Source: Ruminiclostridium sp.
Lineage (GTDB): Bacteria > Bacillota_A > Clostridia > Oscillospirales > Oscillospiraceae
Assembly: GCA_017521345.1 (NCBI GenBank)
Contig: JAFXCU010000220.1
Span: 1-53,700 of the forward strand
DNA: 53,700 nucleotides
Reading direction: 5' to 3'
Part shown: positions 41,510 to 50,134 of the stretch, piece by piece
How the letters are laid out: each line of letters opens with the position of its first letter
Numbering within the stretch: position 1 is the first letter of the stretch
Position numbers and translations under genes: made by a program
Notes under the pieces: model-generated
What the model saw: the letters and a program-made list of their open reading frames with translations, nothing else
Database searches by the model: none
What the model was told of the DNA's origin: nothing

Positions 41510-42241
41510 TTACTGTCGTTTCATTTGCCTGAGAAAGCAGAACACAGCCGCTGCGGTGGTACACAGGCTGTACAGAACCACAGGCAGGATGTGTGCGGCT
41601 GCTGCCTCATAATTGCCGCTGCATAACGCTTTTTCCAGTTCTGCTGCGTGGACAAAGGGCAGCAGATGGGCGATCCGTTCAAAGGTCCCTCCTACGAGGG
41701 TGAGATCGAACCACACCCCGGAGAGCCAGGCAGAGAGGTTGGTGAGCAGGGCGCCGCAGATCCCGCCCACCTGCTTTACCCCGAAGAGGCTGCCGCACAG
41801 CAGGCCCAGTGCAATGTTGAACACCGTCATGGGCAGGATTCCAAGAATGGCATAGAGCACATGCATGCTGACCGTCAGACCCAAGGGAATGGCAAACAGA
41901 TAGCAGATTAACGTCTGCCCTATGGCCAGGGGAAGGAGGGGGAGCAGATACCCCAGGATAAAGTCAAGGCTGGTCAGGGGTGTGGTGTACAGCCTTTGCA
42001 GGAGAGAACTCTCACGGTCCTTGGCGATCAGGGTTGCGGAAAACAGGGTCATAAAGGACAGACCGAACACTGTGATGCCCGGCGTCAACGTGTTGATTTC
42101 AAACAGGGGCACCGGAATATTGGTCTGCAAGGTGTGCAGAAGGATCAGCAGAACCAAAGGAAACCCCAGGCCGAAGACCAGGTTGATGGGGTCCCGCAGG
42201 ATCTCTTTGGCGCATCGTTTGGCAAAGGGCAGCATTCTCAT
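41510..42241 (-). CDS. ABC-2 type transporter permease
   Basis: A 243-aa membrane protein with six hydrophobic segments (LVFGLGFPLVLLILLHTL; FGLSFMTLFSATLIA; DFILGYLLPLLPLAIGQTLICYLF; MHVLYAILGILPMTVFNIALGLLCG; ICGALLTNLSAWLSGVWF; HILPVVLYSLCTTAAAVFCFL). It begins with the usual RCAKEILRDP cytoplasmic helix. It overlaps the ATPase gene by 4 bp. Together they form an exporter, possibly for a drug, peptide or lipid; the cargo is unknown. Confidence 0.92.
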   Translation of the reverse strand: MRMLPFAKRCAKEILRDPINLVFGLGFPLVLLILLHTLQTNIPVPLFEINTLTPGITVFGLSFMTLFSATLIAKDRESSLLQRLYTTPLTSLDFILGYLLPLLPLAIGQTLICYLFAIPLGLTVSMHVLYAILGILPMTVFNIALGLLCGSLFGVKQVGGICGALLTNLSAWLSGVWFDLTLVGGTFERIAHLLPFVHAAELEKALCSGNYEAAAAHILPVVLYSLCTTAAAVFCFLRQMKRQ

Positions 42242-42966
42242 ACGTCCGCCTCCTTTACGGTGGTGACGAAGGCGGCTTCAAAAGTTCGGGTGTTCGTTCG
42301 CTCCCGCCATTCCTCCGGGGTCCCGACTCCAAGAAGACGGCCGTTTTTCATGATGCCGATGCGGTCGGAAAGGGCCTCTGCTTCTTCCATGTAATGGGTG
42401 GTGAGGATCATGGTCACGCGGCCCTTCAAGGCGCCAATGGCATCCCAGAGTTCGTGTCTGGCCATGACATCTAGACCAAGGGTGGGTTCGTCCAGAAAGA
42501 GGATTTTTGGGTCGCTGATCAGTGCCATGGCGATGCTGACCCTGCGCTGCCAGCCGCCGGACAGCTTCCCGGCCTTCCGATGAAGAAGGTTTTCCAGGGA
42601 AAACTGCCCGGAAAGGGAACGAATCTTTTCTTGGGTTTTTTCTTTGGAAAACCTGTGGATACCGCAGATCAGCGCCAGATTTTCCTCCACAGAGAGGTTG
42701 GGCGCTATGGCGGTCTCCTGGGGAGACACCCCGATTCGCTTCTTCACTTGTTCCGGTTCCGTGGTGATGCTGTACCCGCCCACCAGGGCATCCCCGCTGG
42801 TGGGCTTTGTCAGGCAGGAGAGCATTTTGATGGCGGTGGTCTTTCCTGTGCCGTTGACTCCCAGCAGGGAAAAGAGCTCTCCCTGGGGAATATCCAACGT
42901 CAGGTTGTCCACGGCGGTTAAATTTTTATACTGCTTGCAAAGGGCTGTGGTTTTAATTGCCTGCAT
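42238..42966 (-). CDS. ABC-2 type transporter ATP-binding protein
   Basis: A 242-aa ABC ATPase of the exporter (CcmA-like) group. Walker A GVNGTGKTTA lies near residue 38, Q loop SPQETAIAP near 85, signature LSGGWQRRV near 135 and Walker B ILFLDEPTLGLD near 154, then THYMEEAE with the H-loop histidine. First gene of the operon ATPase-permease-LytTR-DUF3021. The leader region carries a -10 and imperfect direct repeats that may bind the LytTR protein encoded downstream. Confidence 0.95.
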   Translation of the reverse strand: MQAIKTTALCKQYKNLTAVDNLTLDIPQGELFSLLGVNGTGKTTAIKMLSCLTKPTSGDALVGGYSITTEPEQVKKRIGVSPQETAIAPNLSVEENLALICGIHRFSKEKTQEKIRSLSGQFSLENLLHRKAGKLSGGWQRRVSIAMALISDPKILFLDEPTLGLDVMARHELWDAIGALKGRVTMILTTHYMEEAEALSDRIGIMKNGRLLGVGTPEEWRERTNTRTFEAAFVTTVKEADV

Positions 42967-43028
42967 AGATGGTGTCCTCCATTTTTCTTTGTGAGGACCA
43001 TCATAGCAAACAAACTGGGGGATGGGGC

Positions 43029-43065
43029 GGTTTTTGTCTGTTCGGTCGGTTTGGCTGTCTCATCG
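43029..43065 (-). promoter_or_regulatory. Candidate LytTR operator upstream of the ABC operon
   Basis: On the minus strand GACAGCCAAACCG and AACAGACAAAAACCG form imperfect direct repeats about 17 bp apart. They lie upstream of a TATGAT -10 that lacks a good -35. The spacing is shorter than the usual LytTR period of about 21 bp, so this is tentative. Confidence 0.35.
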
Positions 43066-43100
43066 GTCAGGACGGGGAAAGAGACACCTGCATAGAAGAA

Positions 43101-43129
43101 GAGCGAAGTTCAAAACCTGAACTTCGCTC
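43101..43129. terminator. Terminator after mnmE
   Basis: Perfect stem GAGCGAAGTTCA with TGAACTTCGCTC, 7 bp after the mnmE stop. T-rich sequence is present on both sides; the plus-strand side is stronger. Confidence 0.8.
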
Positions 43130-43136
43130 ATATTTT

Positions 43137-44507
43137 TTATTTTCCTACGCAGAACCGCTGGAAGATGCGGCCGGTGATGTCCTCCCGGACGGTGGTGCCG
43201 GTGACCTCTCCCAGGGCCTCCAGGGCTGCCTCCACATCGGTGAGAAGGAGGTCGGGGGGGACTCCCATCTCCAGCCCCTCCTGGGCCCGGAGCAGGTTTT
43301 CCCGGGTGCGGTTCACCGCCTCCACCTGGCGGGCATTGGTGAGGAGGGCTTCCCCTTCCCCGCCGGACCCGGTGGGGAAGAACTTGGCCACCATGGGGCC
43401 CAGGGCCTCCAGCCCGGCGTTGTTCTTGGCGCTCACCTGGCAGAGGTTGGGGAAGTCTGCCTCCAGGGCTGCCAGGTCCAGAACGGGGGGCAGGTCGGAC
43501 TTGTTCACGATGCAGATGCAGGCGGGGGCCTCCCGGGCCAGGTCGATGGCCTCCCGGTCCTCCTGGGTCAGGGCCTCGGCCCCGTCCAGCACCAAGAGGA
43601 CCAGACGGGCCTCTTCGGCGGCGGCACGGCTTCGCTGGACCCCCAGCCGCTCGGCCTCGTCGCCCGTCTCCCGGAGACCGGCGGTGTCGGTGAGGTTCAG
43701 CAGGACCCCGCCCACACTGGCCTTGGCCTCGATGGTGTCCCGGGTGGTGCCGGGGATCTGGGTGACGATGGCCCGGTCATAGCCCACCAGGGCGTTGAGC
43801 AGGGAGGACTTGCCCACATTGGGGCGGCCCAGAATGGTGGTGGGGACGCCGGTGGTGAGCTGACGGCCCCGGTCGTAAGTAGCCAGCAGGGCGGCGGTGG
43901 CGGACAGGCCCTCCTCCAGGGCGGTGCGGATGGTCTCCTCCCGGAAGGGGTCGATGTCCTCGTCGGGGTAGTCCAGCACGGCGTGGAAGTGGGCGGACAC
44001 ATCCACCAGCCCGTCGTAGATCTGGGCGATTTTTCGGGATAAGGTGCCCTCCAGTCGGCCGGCGGCCTGACGGGCGGCGGCAGGGGTCTCGGCATCGATC
44101 AGGTCGATGACCGCCTCGGCCTGGGTCAGGTCCAGCTTGCCGTTGAGAAAGGCCCGCTTGGTGAACTCACCGGCCAGGGCCTGGCGGGCGCCGGCGGCGA
44201 AGAGGGCCTCCAGGGCCAGGGACAGGACCATGGGGGAGCCGTGGCACTGGAGCTCGGCGGTCTCCTCCCCGGTGTAACTGTGGGGGGCACGGCTGACAAA
44301 GGCCAGGCCGTTGTCGATGACCCGGCCCTCCTTGTCCAGGATGGAGCCGTAGAGAAGCTGCCGGTCGGGGGCCTCGTCCAGGGCAATTTTGCGGGCCGGA
44401 CGGAAGACCCTTGCAGCCGTCCTTGCAGCGTTGGGGCCGGACAGGCGCAGGATGCCCACGCCGCCCGCTCCGGGAGCGGTGGCCACAGCGGCGATCAGGT
44501 CTGACAT
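43137..44507 (-). CDS. mnmE: tRNA modification GTPase MnmE
   Basis: A 456-aa GTPase that, with MnmG, makes the cmnm5 group on uridine 34 of tRNAs. The N-terminal folate-binding domain (1-120) is followed by a helical domain and an inserted G domain. G1 is GRPNVGKSS (about 225), G2 the GTTRDT segment (about 250), G3 DTAG (about 270) and G4 NKSDL (about 335). The C-terminus FCVGK matches the conserved CIGK-type catalytic cysteine motif. Length is normal. mnmG is not adjacent. AAAGGAGGG precedes the start at 44507. Confidence 0.97.
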   Translation of the reverse strand: MSDLIAAVATAPGAGGVGILRLSGPNAARTAARVFRPARKIALDEAPDRQLLYGSILDKEGRVIDNGLAFVSRAPHSYTGEETAELQCHGSPMVLSLALEALFAAGARQALAGEFTKRAFLNGKLDLTQAEAVIDLIDAETPAAARQAAGRLEGTLSRKIAQIYDGLVDVSAHFHAVLDYPDEDIDPFREETIRTALEEGLSATAALLATYDRGRQLTTGVPTTILGRPNVGKSSLLNALVGYDRAIVTQIPGTTRDTIEAKASVGGVLLNLTDTAGLRETGDEAERLGVQRSRAAAEEARLVLLVLDGAEALTQEDREAIDLAREAPACICIVNKSDLPPVLDLAALEADFPNLCQVSAKNNAGLEALGPMVAKFFPTGSGGEGEALLTNARQVEAVNRTRENLLRAQEGLEMGVPPDLLLTDVEAALEALGEVTGTTVREDITGRIFQRFCVGK

Positions 44508-44654
44508 GGGGGAGCCCTCCTTTTTTGGGGTGAAATTTTGGCAAATCCACCGGAATTATTTTCCTTGACATGCAAGTTCGGCAGTCTTTGGACTTTTCCA
44601 CGGGGCGTACACCCTTTGGGGAAAAACCGGTGGAAAAAGTGGAAAACCTTTGGA

Positions 44655-44683
44655 ATTGTTCACTTTGCATTTGACAGCGTCAA
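44655..44683 (-). promoter_or_regulatory. Candidate promoter of mnmE
   Basis: Minus strand: TTGACG (44678-44683), 17-bp spacer, AACAAT (44655-44660). It lies in a 290-bp gene-free, relatively AT-rich region (44508-44797) with repeated TTTTCCAC words. I see no gene or named element there. Confidence 0.4.
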
Positions 44684-44797
44684 GGGATTCATGGCCAACT
44701 TCCTGCAAAAATGGGGAAATTGGGCCTTTGGCAGAACGCACAAAGGGGATTTGGTATGTAAAAATTGCCGAAAAGTTTCAGGCTGGAAACAAATGGG

Positions 44798-45493
44798 TTA
44801 CAGGGTCCCATCCAGGATCTCCACCACCTGACCCAGGTGGGAAATGTGGAAATCCACCCGGAGATCCTCCGGCAGGGCGTGGCCTCTGGGGTCATACCAG
44901 CAGCAGGGGATGCCCACGTTGTTGGCCCCCCGGATGTCGCTGGTGAGGGAATCCCCCACCATGAGGACCCGGCCCTTGTCCACAGGCCCCATGGCCTGGA
45001 AGACCGGGGCGAAGAAGGCGGGGTCGGGCTTTTCCGCCCCCACCACCTCGGAGATAAAGATCCCATCCAGCAGCTGGGCCAGGCCGGACCGGGCCAGCTT
45101 GATGTCCTGGGCCACTTTTGTGCCGTTGGTGACGGCGTACTGCTTCACCCGTCCTCGGAGGGAGGCGATCAGGGCGCAGGAGTCATCCTGGGGGGTGGCG
45201 TTTTCCCCCAGACGGATCTGGTAGAAGTCGCTCACTGCCTGGGGGTCCTCAAAGCAGATCCCTTCCATCTGGAAGAACTCCCGGAACCGGCCGGGGAGCA
45301 GCTCCGCCTTGGTGATCTCTCCCCGCTCCAGCCGTTTCCAGTAGGAGGCGTTGAGCTTGGAGTACCGGGCCACCCGGTCCTCAGGGCAGGGCCCCAGGCC
45401 GAAGTGGGCAAAGGCGTCCTGGAGAGACTTGCGCTCTGCGGAGGGAAAGTCCAGCAGGGTGCCGTCCACATCCCATAAAATCACATCAAACAT
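44798..45493 (-). CDS. HAD family hydrolase (YjjG-like)
   Basis: A 231-aa phosphatase of the HAD superfamily. Motif I is DVILWDVDGTLLDF (residues 3-16, nucleophile Asp). Motif II threonine is in YAVTNGTK (about 111), motif III lysine in GAEKPDP (about 155), and motif IV MVGDSLTSDIRGANNVG (about 178). Order and cap size match the YjjG/YfnB subgroup, nucleotide or sugar phosphatases. It starts 10 bp after spoIID and is the last gene of the deacetylase-spoIID-HAD run. Substrate unknown. Confidence 0.93.
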   Translation of the reverse strand: MFDVILWDVDGTLLDFPSAERKSLQDAFAHFGLGPCPEDRVARYSKLNASYWKRLERGEITKAELLPGRFREFFQMEGICFEDPQAVSDFYQIRLGENATPQDDSCALIASLRGRVKQYAVTNGTKVAQDIKLARSGLAQLLDGIFISEVVGAEKPDPAFFAPVFQAMGPVDKGRVLMVGDSLTSDIRGANNVGIPCCWYDPRGHALPEDLRVDFHISHLGQVVEILDGTL

Positions 45494-45503
45494 GGTAAAC
45501 TCC

Positions 45504-46463
45504 TCATTCGTAGGACTCCACCGTGATCCCGGTGTAGTAGTGCTGTAAAATTTCTGTATAGGTCTTGCCGTCGGCGGCCATGGCGTTGGCTCCGTACTGG
45601 CTCATGCCCACCCCGTGGCCGAAGCCTGTCACAAAGAAGGTGACGGAATCCGGGGTGCACTCCACCGTAAAGGAGGCCGAGCGGAGACCGAAGATGGTCC
45701 GGGCCTGGTGGCCGGTGACGGTGATCCCGCCCAGGTCGACGGTGGACACGCTGCCCCCCTCGGTGCAGACGGCGTTGGTGAACCAAGCCGCGGGCTCTCC
45801 TTCCAGAAGGGCCTCCGGCTGGGCAGACAGAATGCGGTCTTTGCACTCCTGGGCGGTATAGGTCACCTCACTGTGGTAGTTGGGGACCTCCTCCCCCTCG
45901 GGGGAGGGCACACTTTTCAGGTAAGGGACGTTTCCGCCCCAGACCGCCACGGAATCCTGGGTGGTGTTGGCCGAGGAGGAGTGGTAGAGGGCGGAGATGA
46001 GACCTCCCTCATAGAGGGCCACTTCCTGGTTGGTCTCGGCCACCGCCTGGGTGATCTTGTTGGTGTAGGTCTGGGCGTTGTCCCCCCAGTTGGTCTGGGC
46101 GGCCTCCCGGGAGATCCAGGCCTGACAGCAGGTGTGGTCGGTGCACAGGTCGGCCTCCGGGTGGTTGGCCGCCTGACCGGCTTTGTTGAGAGAATATGTA
46201 CGGGCGGCCACGGCCTGGGCCTTCAGGGCCTCCGGCTCAAAGGAGGCGGGCATCTCGGCGGCCACCACACCCCACAGGTACTGGTTCAGATCCATCTCCT
46301 GGGTCTGGCCGTCCACCAGGATGGTGAGGACCTTGCCGCTGTCGGGGAGGGTCAGGACCTCCGGGGTCTCCGGCTCCTGCCCGGCCCGCTCCTGGCGGAA
46401 GCCCATGGGGATGAGGAAGAGGACCAGGCCCAAAATCAGGGCCGCGGCAACGATCTTTTTCAA
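45504..46463 (-). CDS. spoIID: SpoIID/LytB domain protein (stage II sporulation protein D)
   Basis: A 319-aa membrane-anchored lytic transglycosylase-type protein acting on septal peptidoglycan during engulfment. One N-terminal helix (KKIVAAALILGLVLFLIPMG) is followed by the SpoIID domain starting LNQYLWGVVAAEMPASFEPEALKAQ-like sequence (about 58-82), and the C-terminal GFGHGVGMSQYGANAMA motif near 285. The start is TTG at 46463, supported by AAAGGAG 8 nt upstream and the signal-anchor beginning there; a longer reading to 46865 overlaps the deacetylase gene. Presence indicates a spore former. Confidence 0.93.
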   Translation of the reverse strand: MKKIVAAALILGLVLFLIPMGFRQERAGQEPETPEVLTLPDSGKVLTILVDGQTQEMDLNQYLWGVVAAEMPASFEPEALKAQAVAARTYSLNKAGQAANHPEADLCTDHTCCQAWISREAAQTNWGDNAQTYTNKITQAVAETNQEVALYEGGLISALYHSSSANTTQDSVAVWGGNVPYLKSVPSPEGEEVPNYHSEVTYTAQECKDRILSAQPEALLEGEPAAWFTNAVCTEGGSVSTVDLGGITVTGHQARTIFGLRSASFTVECTPDSVTFFVTGFGHGVGMSQYGANAMAADGKTYTEILQHYYTGITVESYE

Positions 46464-46477
46464 AGTGCCAACTCCTT

Positions 46478-47206
46478 TCAGGGGTATAAAGCCAGATAGA
46501 CCTGGCCATGTTCGGGGACGATGCCACGGAGGAAGAAGAGCTCCTCCAGGGTGACGAAGCGGAACCCCTCGGCCATGAGGGCATCCACGCACTGGAGGGC
46601 GGCCTCCACCGAGGTGGGGAAGATATCGTGCATGAGGATCACAGACCCGTCCCGGGTCTGGTCCAGAACGGTTTGGAGGATGCGGATGGGGGTTTTGTCC
46701 TGCCAGTCCAGGGTGTCCACGTCCCAGCAGATGATGGGGGCATTGGCCCATCGGGTCAGGTTCTCGTCCACAAAGCCGTAGGGCGGGCGGACCATGAACT
46801 CCACCGGGCCCAGCAGACCGGTGAGAACATCCCGGCAGCGATCCAGCTGATCCTGGGTCTCCCATTGGGACAGACCGTCCAGCTGGACGTGGTCCCAGGT
46901 GTGGATGCCGATCTGGTGGCCGGCCTCCGCCATGGCCAGGACGGTGTCGGTCTGGGCCTCCACCTGGCTGCCGATGAGGAAGAAGGTGGCCTTCACCCCT
47001 CGCTGGGCCAGACCCTCCAGGAGGGCATCGGTGGTCCCTGGCCAGGGGCCGTCGTCAAAGGTCAGGGCCACATAGCCACCTTGGCTCTGAGGGGCAGAGA
47101 CGGCCACGGAGGCCTCTCTTTGGGGCGCAAAGGCGGCCAGCAGGGCCAGCAAAAGGGCCATCCCCCACAAAAACCACAGCAGGGCCTGCTTCTGTTTTTT
47201 ATCCAT
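46478..47206 (-). CDS. Polysaccharide deacetylase family protein
   Basis: A 242-aa protein with an N-terminal membrane anchor (ALLWFLWGMALLLALLAAFA) and an extracellular NodB-type domain. TFDDGPW (about 51) carries the catalytic Asp and metal Asp, GIHTWDHV (about 110) stands in the HxxxH zinc position, RPPYGF near 147 and ILMHDIF near 200. It would deacetylate peptidoglycan or a surface glycan. Its place just upstream of spoIID (14 bp) suggests a sporulation-time role, like PdaA or PdaB, but this is inference. ATG 47206 is chosen since AAGGAGG abuts the alternative 47212. Confidence 0.92.
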   Translation of the reverse strand: MDKKQKQALLWFLWGMALLLALLAAFAPQREASVAVSAPQSQGGYVALTFDDGPWPGTTDALLEGLAQRGVKATFFLIGSQVEAQTDTVLAMAEAGHQIGIHTWDHVQLDGLSQWETQDQLDRCRDVLTGLLGPVEFMVRPPYGFVDENLTRWANAPIICWDVDTLDWQDKTPIRILQTVLDQTRDGSVILMHDIFPTSVEAALQCVDALMAEGFRFVTLEELFFLRGIVPEHGQVYLALYP

Positions 47207-47277
47207 GGGCATCCTCCTTCCAAGGGGACATACCTACAGTATGCCTGGATGGGGGGAGGAATACCCCGGCAGAATTT

Positions 47278-47742
47278 TCAAATCAGGGCGATGATACCGC
47301 AGGCGGCCGCCGTCACCAGGACACCGGCGATGAGGACGCCCACCAGAATGGCCGGCAGGGCGTGCTGCATCCGGATGCCCAGGAGGGAGGCCACCAGGGC
47401 CCCCGTCCAGGCACCGGTGCCGGGGAGGGGGACAGCCACCAGGAGGATGAGGCCAAGGAGACGGTATTTTCGGACCGCGCGGCCCTTGAGATGGGCTTTG
47501 GTCACGATTTTTGTGATTTTATCGTCCCACCAGGGGTACTTCCGCAGCCAGCGGAAGATCTGGCGGATGAAGAGGATGATGGCGGGCACCGGGATCATGT
47601 TGCCGATGACCGACACCAGGTAGGTCAGCTCCACCGGCAGACCCAGGGCCAGACCGAAGGGGATGGCCCCCCGAAGTTCCAGCACGGGGGTCATGGCCAC
47701 GCCCATGGTGGCGGCGCACTGTAAGAGAAGGGATTCTTCCAA
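47278..47742 (-). CDS. Small multi-drug export protein family (COG2426) membrane protein
   Basis: A 154-aa membrane protein with four or five hydrophobic stretches. TPVLELRGAIPFGLALGLPV (about 18-37) and the GTGAWTGALVASLLGI segment (about 106-121) are family signatures. It resembles COG2426 (DUF2418-like, SNARE-associated/DedA-like fold), annotated as small multidrug export on thin evidence. TTG start at 47742 with AAAGGAG 6 nt upstream. It lies about 70 bp upstream of the deacetylase gene, perhaps in the same transcript. Confidence 0.85.
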   Translation of the reverse strand: MEESLLLQCAATMGVAMTPVLELRGAIPFGLALGLPVELTYLVSVIGNMIPVPAIILFIRQIFRWLRKYPWWDDKITKIVTKAHLKGRAVRKYRLLGLILLVAVPLPGTGAWTGALVASLLGIRMQHALPAILVGVLIAGVLVTAAACGIIALI

Positions 47743-47767
47743 GGTGTTCTCCTTTGGGGAAATAAAG

Positions 47768-47801
47768 AATAAACCTGCCGATTTGGGTCGGCAGGTTTAT
47801 T
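47768..47801 (-). terminator. Terminator between the two-component system and the COG2426 gene
   Basis: Stem AATAAACCTGCCGA with TCGGCAGGTTTATT, followed on the minus strand by TTTATTTC. It lies downstream of the repeat after the kinase gene. Confidence 0.8.
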
Positions 47802-47865
47802 ATATCAGAGGAGAGGGGAAGTTTCCACCGTATTTTCGGAGGAACGAATCTGAAGGGGAACGTAC

Positions 47866-48038
47866 AGCCTGAGGATCCCTTGTGTAATGGCCCAGGCCAG
47901 CCTCTCTTGGCCTTCGGCCAATTCACCTCCAGGGAGCTGGCAGCGCAGAGCGCTGACTGAGGGATTGTGCTTTGTCGGTAGGCTTACAACCCCTCCGTCT
48001 CGCCTTTGGCGAGCCACCTCCCCTTGCACAGGGGAGGC
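47866..48038. repeat. Hairpin-ended palindromic repeat, family R2, copy 2
   Basis: It contains GGGAGCTGGCAGCGC...GACTGAGGGATTGT and, inverted, ACAACCCCTCCGTC...CACCTCCCCTTGCACAGGGGAGG. The left end is degenerate. It fills the gap between the kinase stop (48056) and the terminator. No gene is present. Confidence 0.7.
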
Positions 48039-48055
48039 AGAGGTTGGTGTAACCC

Positions 48056-50134
48056 TTACGGAATTTTCGGGAAAGTCAGGGTGGCCTTGAACAGGTCCCC
48101 GTCGATGGCGATGTCAAAGGTGCCGTACTGGAGCTGAGTCAGGCTCTTGGCGATGGAGAGACCTAAGCCGCTGCCCTCGGTGTGGCGGGAGGAATCCCCC
48201 CGCACAAACCGCTCCATGAGCTCCTCGGCGGAGATGTTCAGAGGGTTCTCGGAGATATTCCGGAAGGTGATGGCCACCTTGTCGGCCTCCTCGGTGCAGG
48301 TCAGGTAGACCCGGGTGCCAGGGAGGGCGTATTTATAGATGTTGCTCAGCAGGTTTTCAAAGATCCGCCACAGGAGCCGCCCGTCGGCGGAGATGGCGGG
48401 GTTGCCCGGGGCGGGGGTGAGCATCAGTTGGAGGGCCTTGCTCTGGAGCTTCTCCTGGTACTCTCCGGCGCTCTGGGTCAGCAGGACGTTTACGTCGGTC
48501 CGCTGGAAGTTCACGGTGGTGGTCCCTGTGGTGGCCTTGGCGGCCTCCACCAGGTCCTCGGTGAGCTTCTTCAGCTTGGCGGACTGGCGGTCCAGGACCT
48601 CCAGATACTCCCGGGCCTCCTGGGTGGGCATCTCCTGCTTTTTCAGCAGATCCACGTAGTTCACGATGGAGGTCAGGGGGGTCTTGATGTCGTGGGAGAC
48701 GTTGGTGATGAGCTCGGTCTTCATCCGCTCGGACTTCATCTGGTCCTCCACGGCGGCCTGGATGGCCGAGCGCATGGAGTTCAGCTGTTCCCCGTGGGAC
48801 TTGAAGTCACCGTGGAGCTTTTCCAGGGGGACCTGATAGTCCAGGTTGCCCTGGCCCAGCTGCCAGGCTCCGTGCTGGAGCTCCCGCATTTCCAGGACGA
48901 CAAAGACCACCAGAAGACCTTCCAGGATCTTCACTATGAGCCACAGGAGAAGACCAACTTCAAAGCCTCCCTCCCACATGGCAATGATGGTGAAGACTTC
49001 CACGATGCACAGACCCACAAAGCCCAGACCGGCCTTCCAGAAGAGGGGGAGCTTGCCTGCCAGATCGGAGAGGCCGCGGCCTGCCTTGCGGCCCACGGGC
49101 TTGACCTTCCCCCAGCACCAGCGGAGGGGACGGCCCAGCTTCCGGATCAGCACACACTCAAACAGGGCCTTGGCCTTGATGCGCCGGACCAGGGAGAGGT
49201 ACATGGCCAGACCCACGGCGGCGGCTGCCAGGGTGAGCAGGAGGAAGAGGGCGAAGATGAGGGTCTCTCCGATGAGGATGTTCTCGTACATGATGGCCAG
49301 GCCCAGCATGGCGGCGCCGAAGCCCAGGGCCAGCAGGAGTACCAGGGGCAGATGGGTGTCCAGCTTGTTCAGAGCGATCCCGTCATAATCCTCCACCCGT
49401 CCGGCGGACCAGGTCAGGAAGAGGAGGGAGAGGATGGCGCCGATGGCGCCGGCCACCAGGGCAATGAGGTAGAGGTCCTTGGTGGCGTGGAGGTTGGCGG
49501 TCTCGTGGAGTTGGTGATAGACACGGCTGCCATGGTCCTGGATGAGAGGGGAGCGGATAAAGCCGGTGAAGACCAGGTCTTCGGAGTAGCTGTCTTCCGA
49601 ATAGGTGGCACGGAGATAGAAGACCCCGTTTCCTGCGTCGTCATATTCGTCCCAGACGGAGGTCACGACACCATCGCCGTAGGTCTCTTCCAGTTCCAGA
49701 ACGGCTTCGCGGCGCTCATGCAGGCGGTCGAAGGATTTTTCAATGGTCTTCTCCTCGCCGTAATAGGTCACAGTATCCCGGTACTCATACCGCTCGCAGT
49801 AGTCCCCCAGCTCGCTGCTGGCCTCGATGGTCTTGCCCTGAGGGTCCTTGATGGTAAAGAAGAAGTTGGGATCTCCCATGAGCTCCTCCAGAGGATAGGC
49901 GGAGGGGTTGGGGCCCATGCGTTCGTTGACGTAAATGTCTGTGAGCTGGTGGGTCAGCTCCATGGCCAGGTTTTCTTCCTTGTTTTCCAGGGAGGACTCC
50001 TGGCCGCTTTGATAGGCCCCGTCCCAGACCAGCCTCTGGACCGGCTGGTTGGTCACCAGGACCGAGGTGATGGACAGGACAAAGAGGATGCAGGCCACGG
50101 CTTTGGCCCAGGGTTTGGTTTGGATGCGTCTCAT
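48056..50134 (-). CDS. Sensor histidine kinase with multi-helix membrane domain
   Basis: A 692-aa kinase. An N-terminal helix (about 10-28) and an extracellular region (about 30-215) precede a block of about five membrane helices between 218 and 415 (GAIGAILSLLFL; LPLVLLLALGFGAAMLGLAI; FALFLLLTLAAAAVGLAMYL; GFVGLCIVEVFTIIAMWEG; LLLWLIVKILEGLLVVFVVL). HisKA has the phospho-acceptor in TNVSHDIKTPLTS, about residue 478, and HATPase is at the C-terminus (LWRIFENLLSNIYKYA; GSGLGLSIAKSL). The signal is unknown. It overlaps the response regulator gene by 4 bp. Confidence 0.95.
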   Translation of the reverse strand: MRRIQTKPWAKAVACILFVLSITSVLVTNQPVQRLVWDGAYQSGQESSLENKEENLAMELTHQLTDIYVNERMGPNPSAYPLEELMGDPNFFFTIKDPQGKTIEASSELGDYCERYEYRDTVTYYGEEKTIEKSFDRLHERREAVLELEETYGDGVVTSVWDEYDDAGNGVFYLRATYSEDSYSEDLVFTGFIRSPLIQDHGSRVYHQLHETANLHATKDLYLIALVAGAIGAILSLLFLTWSAGRVEDYDGIALNKLDTHLPLVLLLALGFGAAMLGLAIMYENILIGETLIFALFLLLTLAAAAVGLAMYLSLVRRIKAKALFECVLIRKLGRPLRWCWGKVKPVGRKAGRGLSDLAGKLPLFWKAGLGFVGLCIVEVFTIIAMWEGGFEVGLLLWLIVKILEGLLVVFVVLEMRELQHGAWQLGQGNLDYQVPLEKLHGDFKSHGEQLNSMRSAIQAAVEDQMKSERMKTELITNVSHDIKTPLTSIVNYVDLLKKQEMPTQEAREYLEVLDRQSAKLKKLTEDLVEAAKATTGTTTVNFQRTDVNVLLTQSAGEYQEKLQSKALQLMLTPAPGNPAISADGRLLWRIFENLLSNIYKYALPGTRVYLTCTEEADKVAITFRNISENPLNISAEELMERFVRGDSSRHTEGSGLGLSIAKSLTQLQYGTFDIAIDGDLFKATLTFPKIP

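Noticed and set aside
44580..44660. TTTTCCAC words upstream of mnmE as possible DnaA boxes of an origin
   Set aside because: They do not match TTATNCACA, and dnaA, rpmH, rnpA, yidC and mnmG are all absent nearby.
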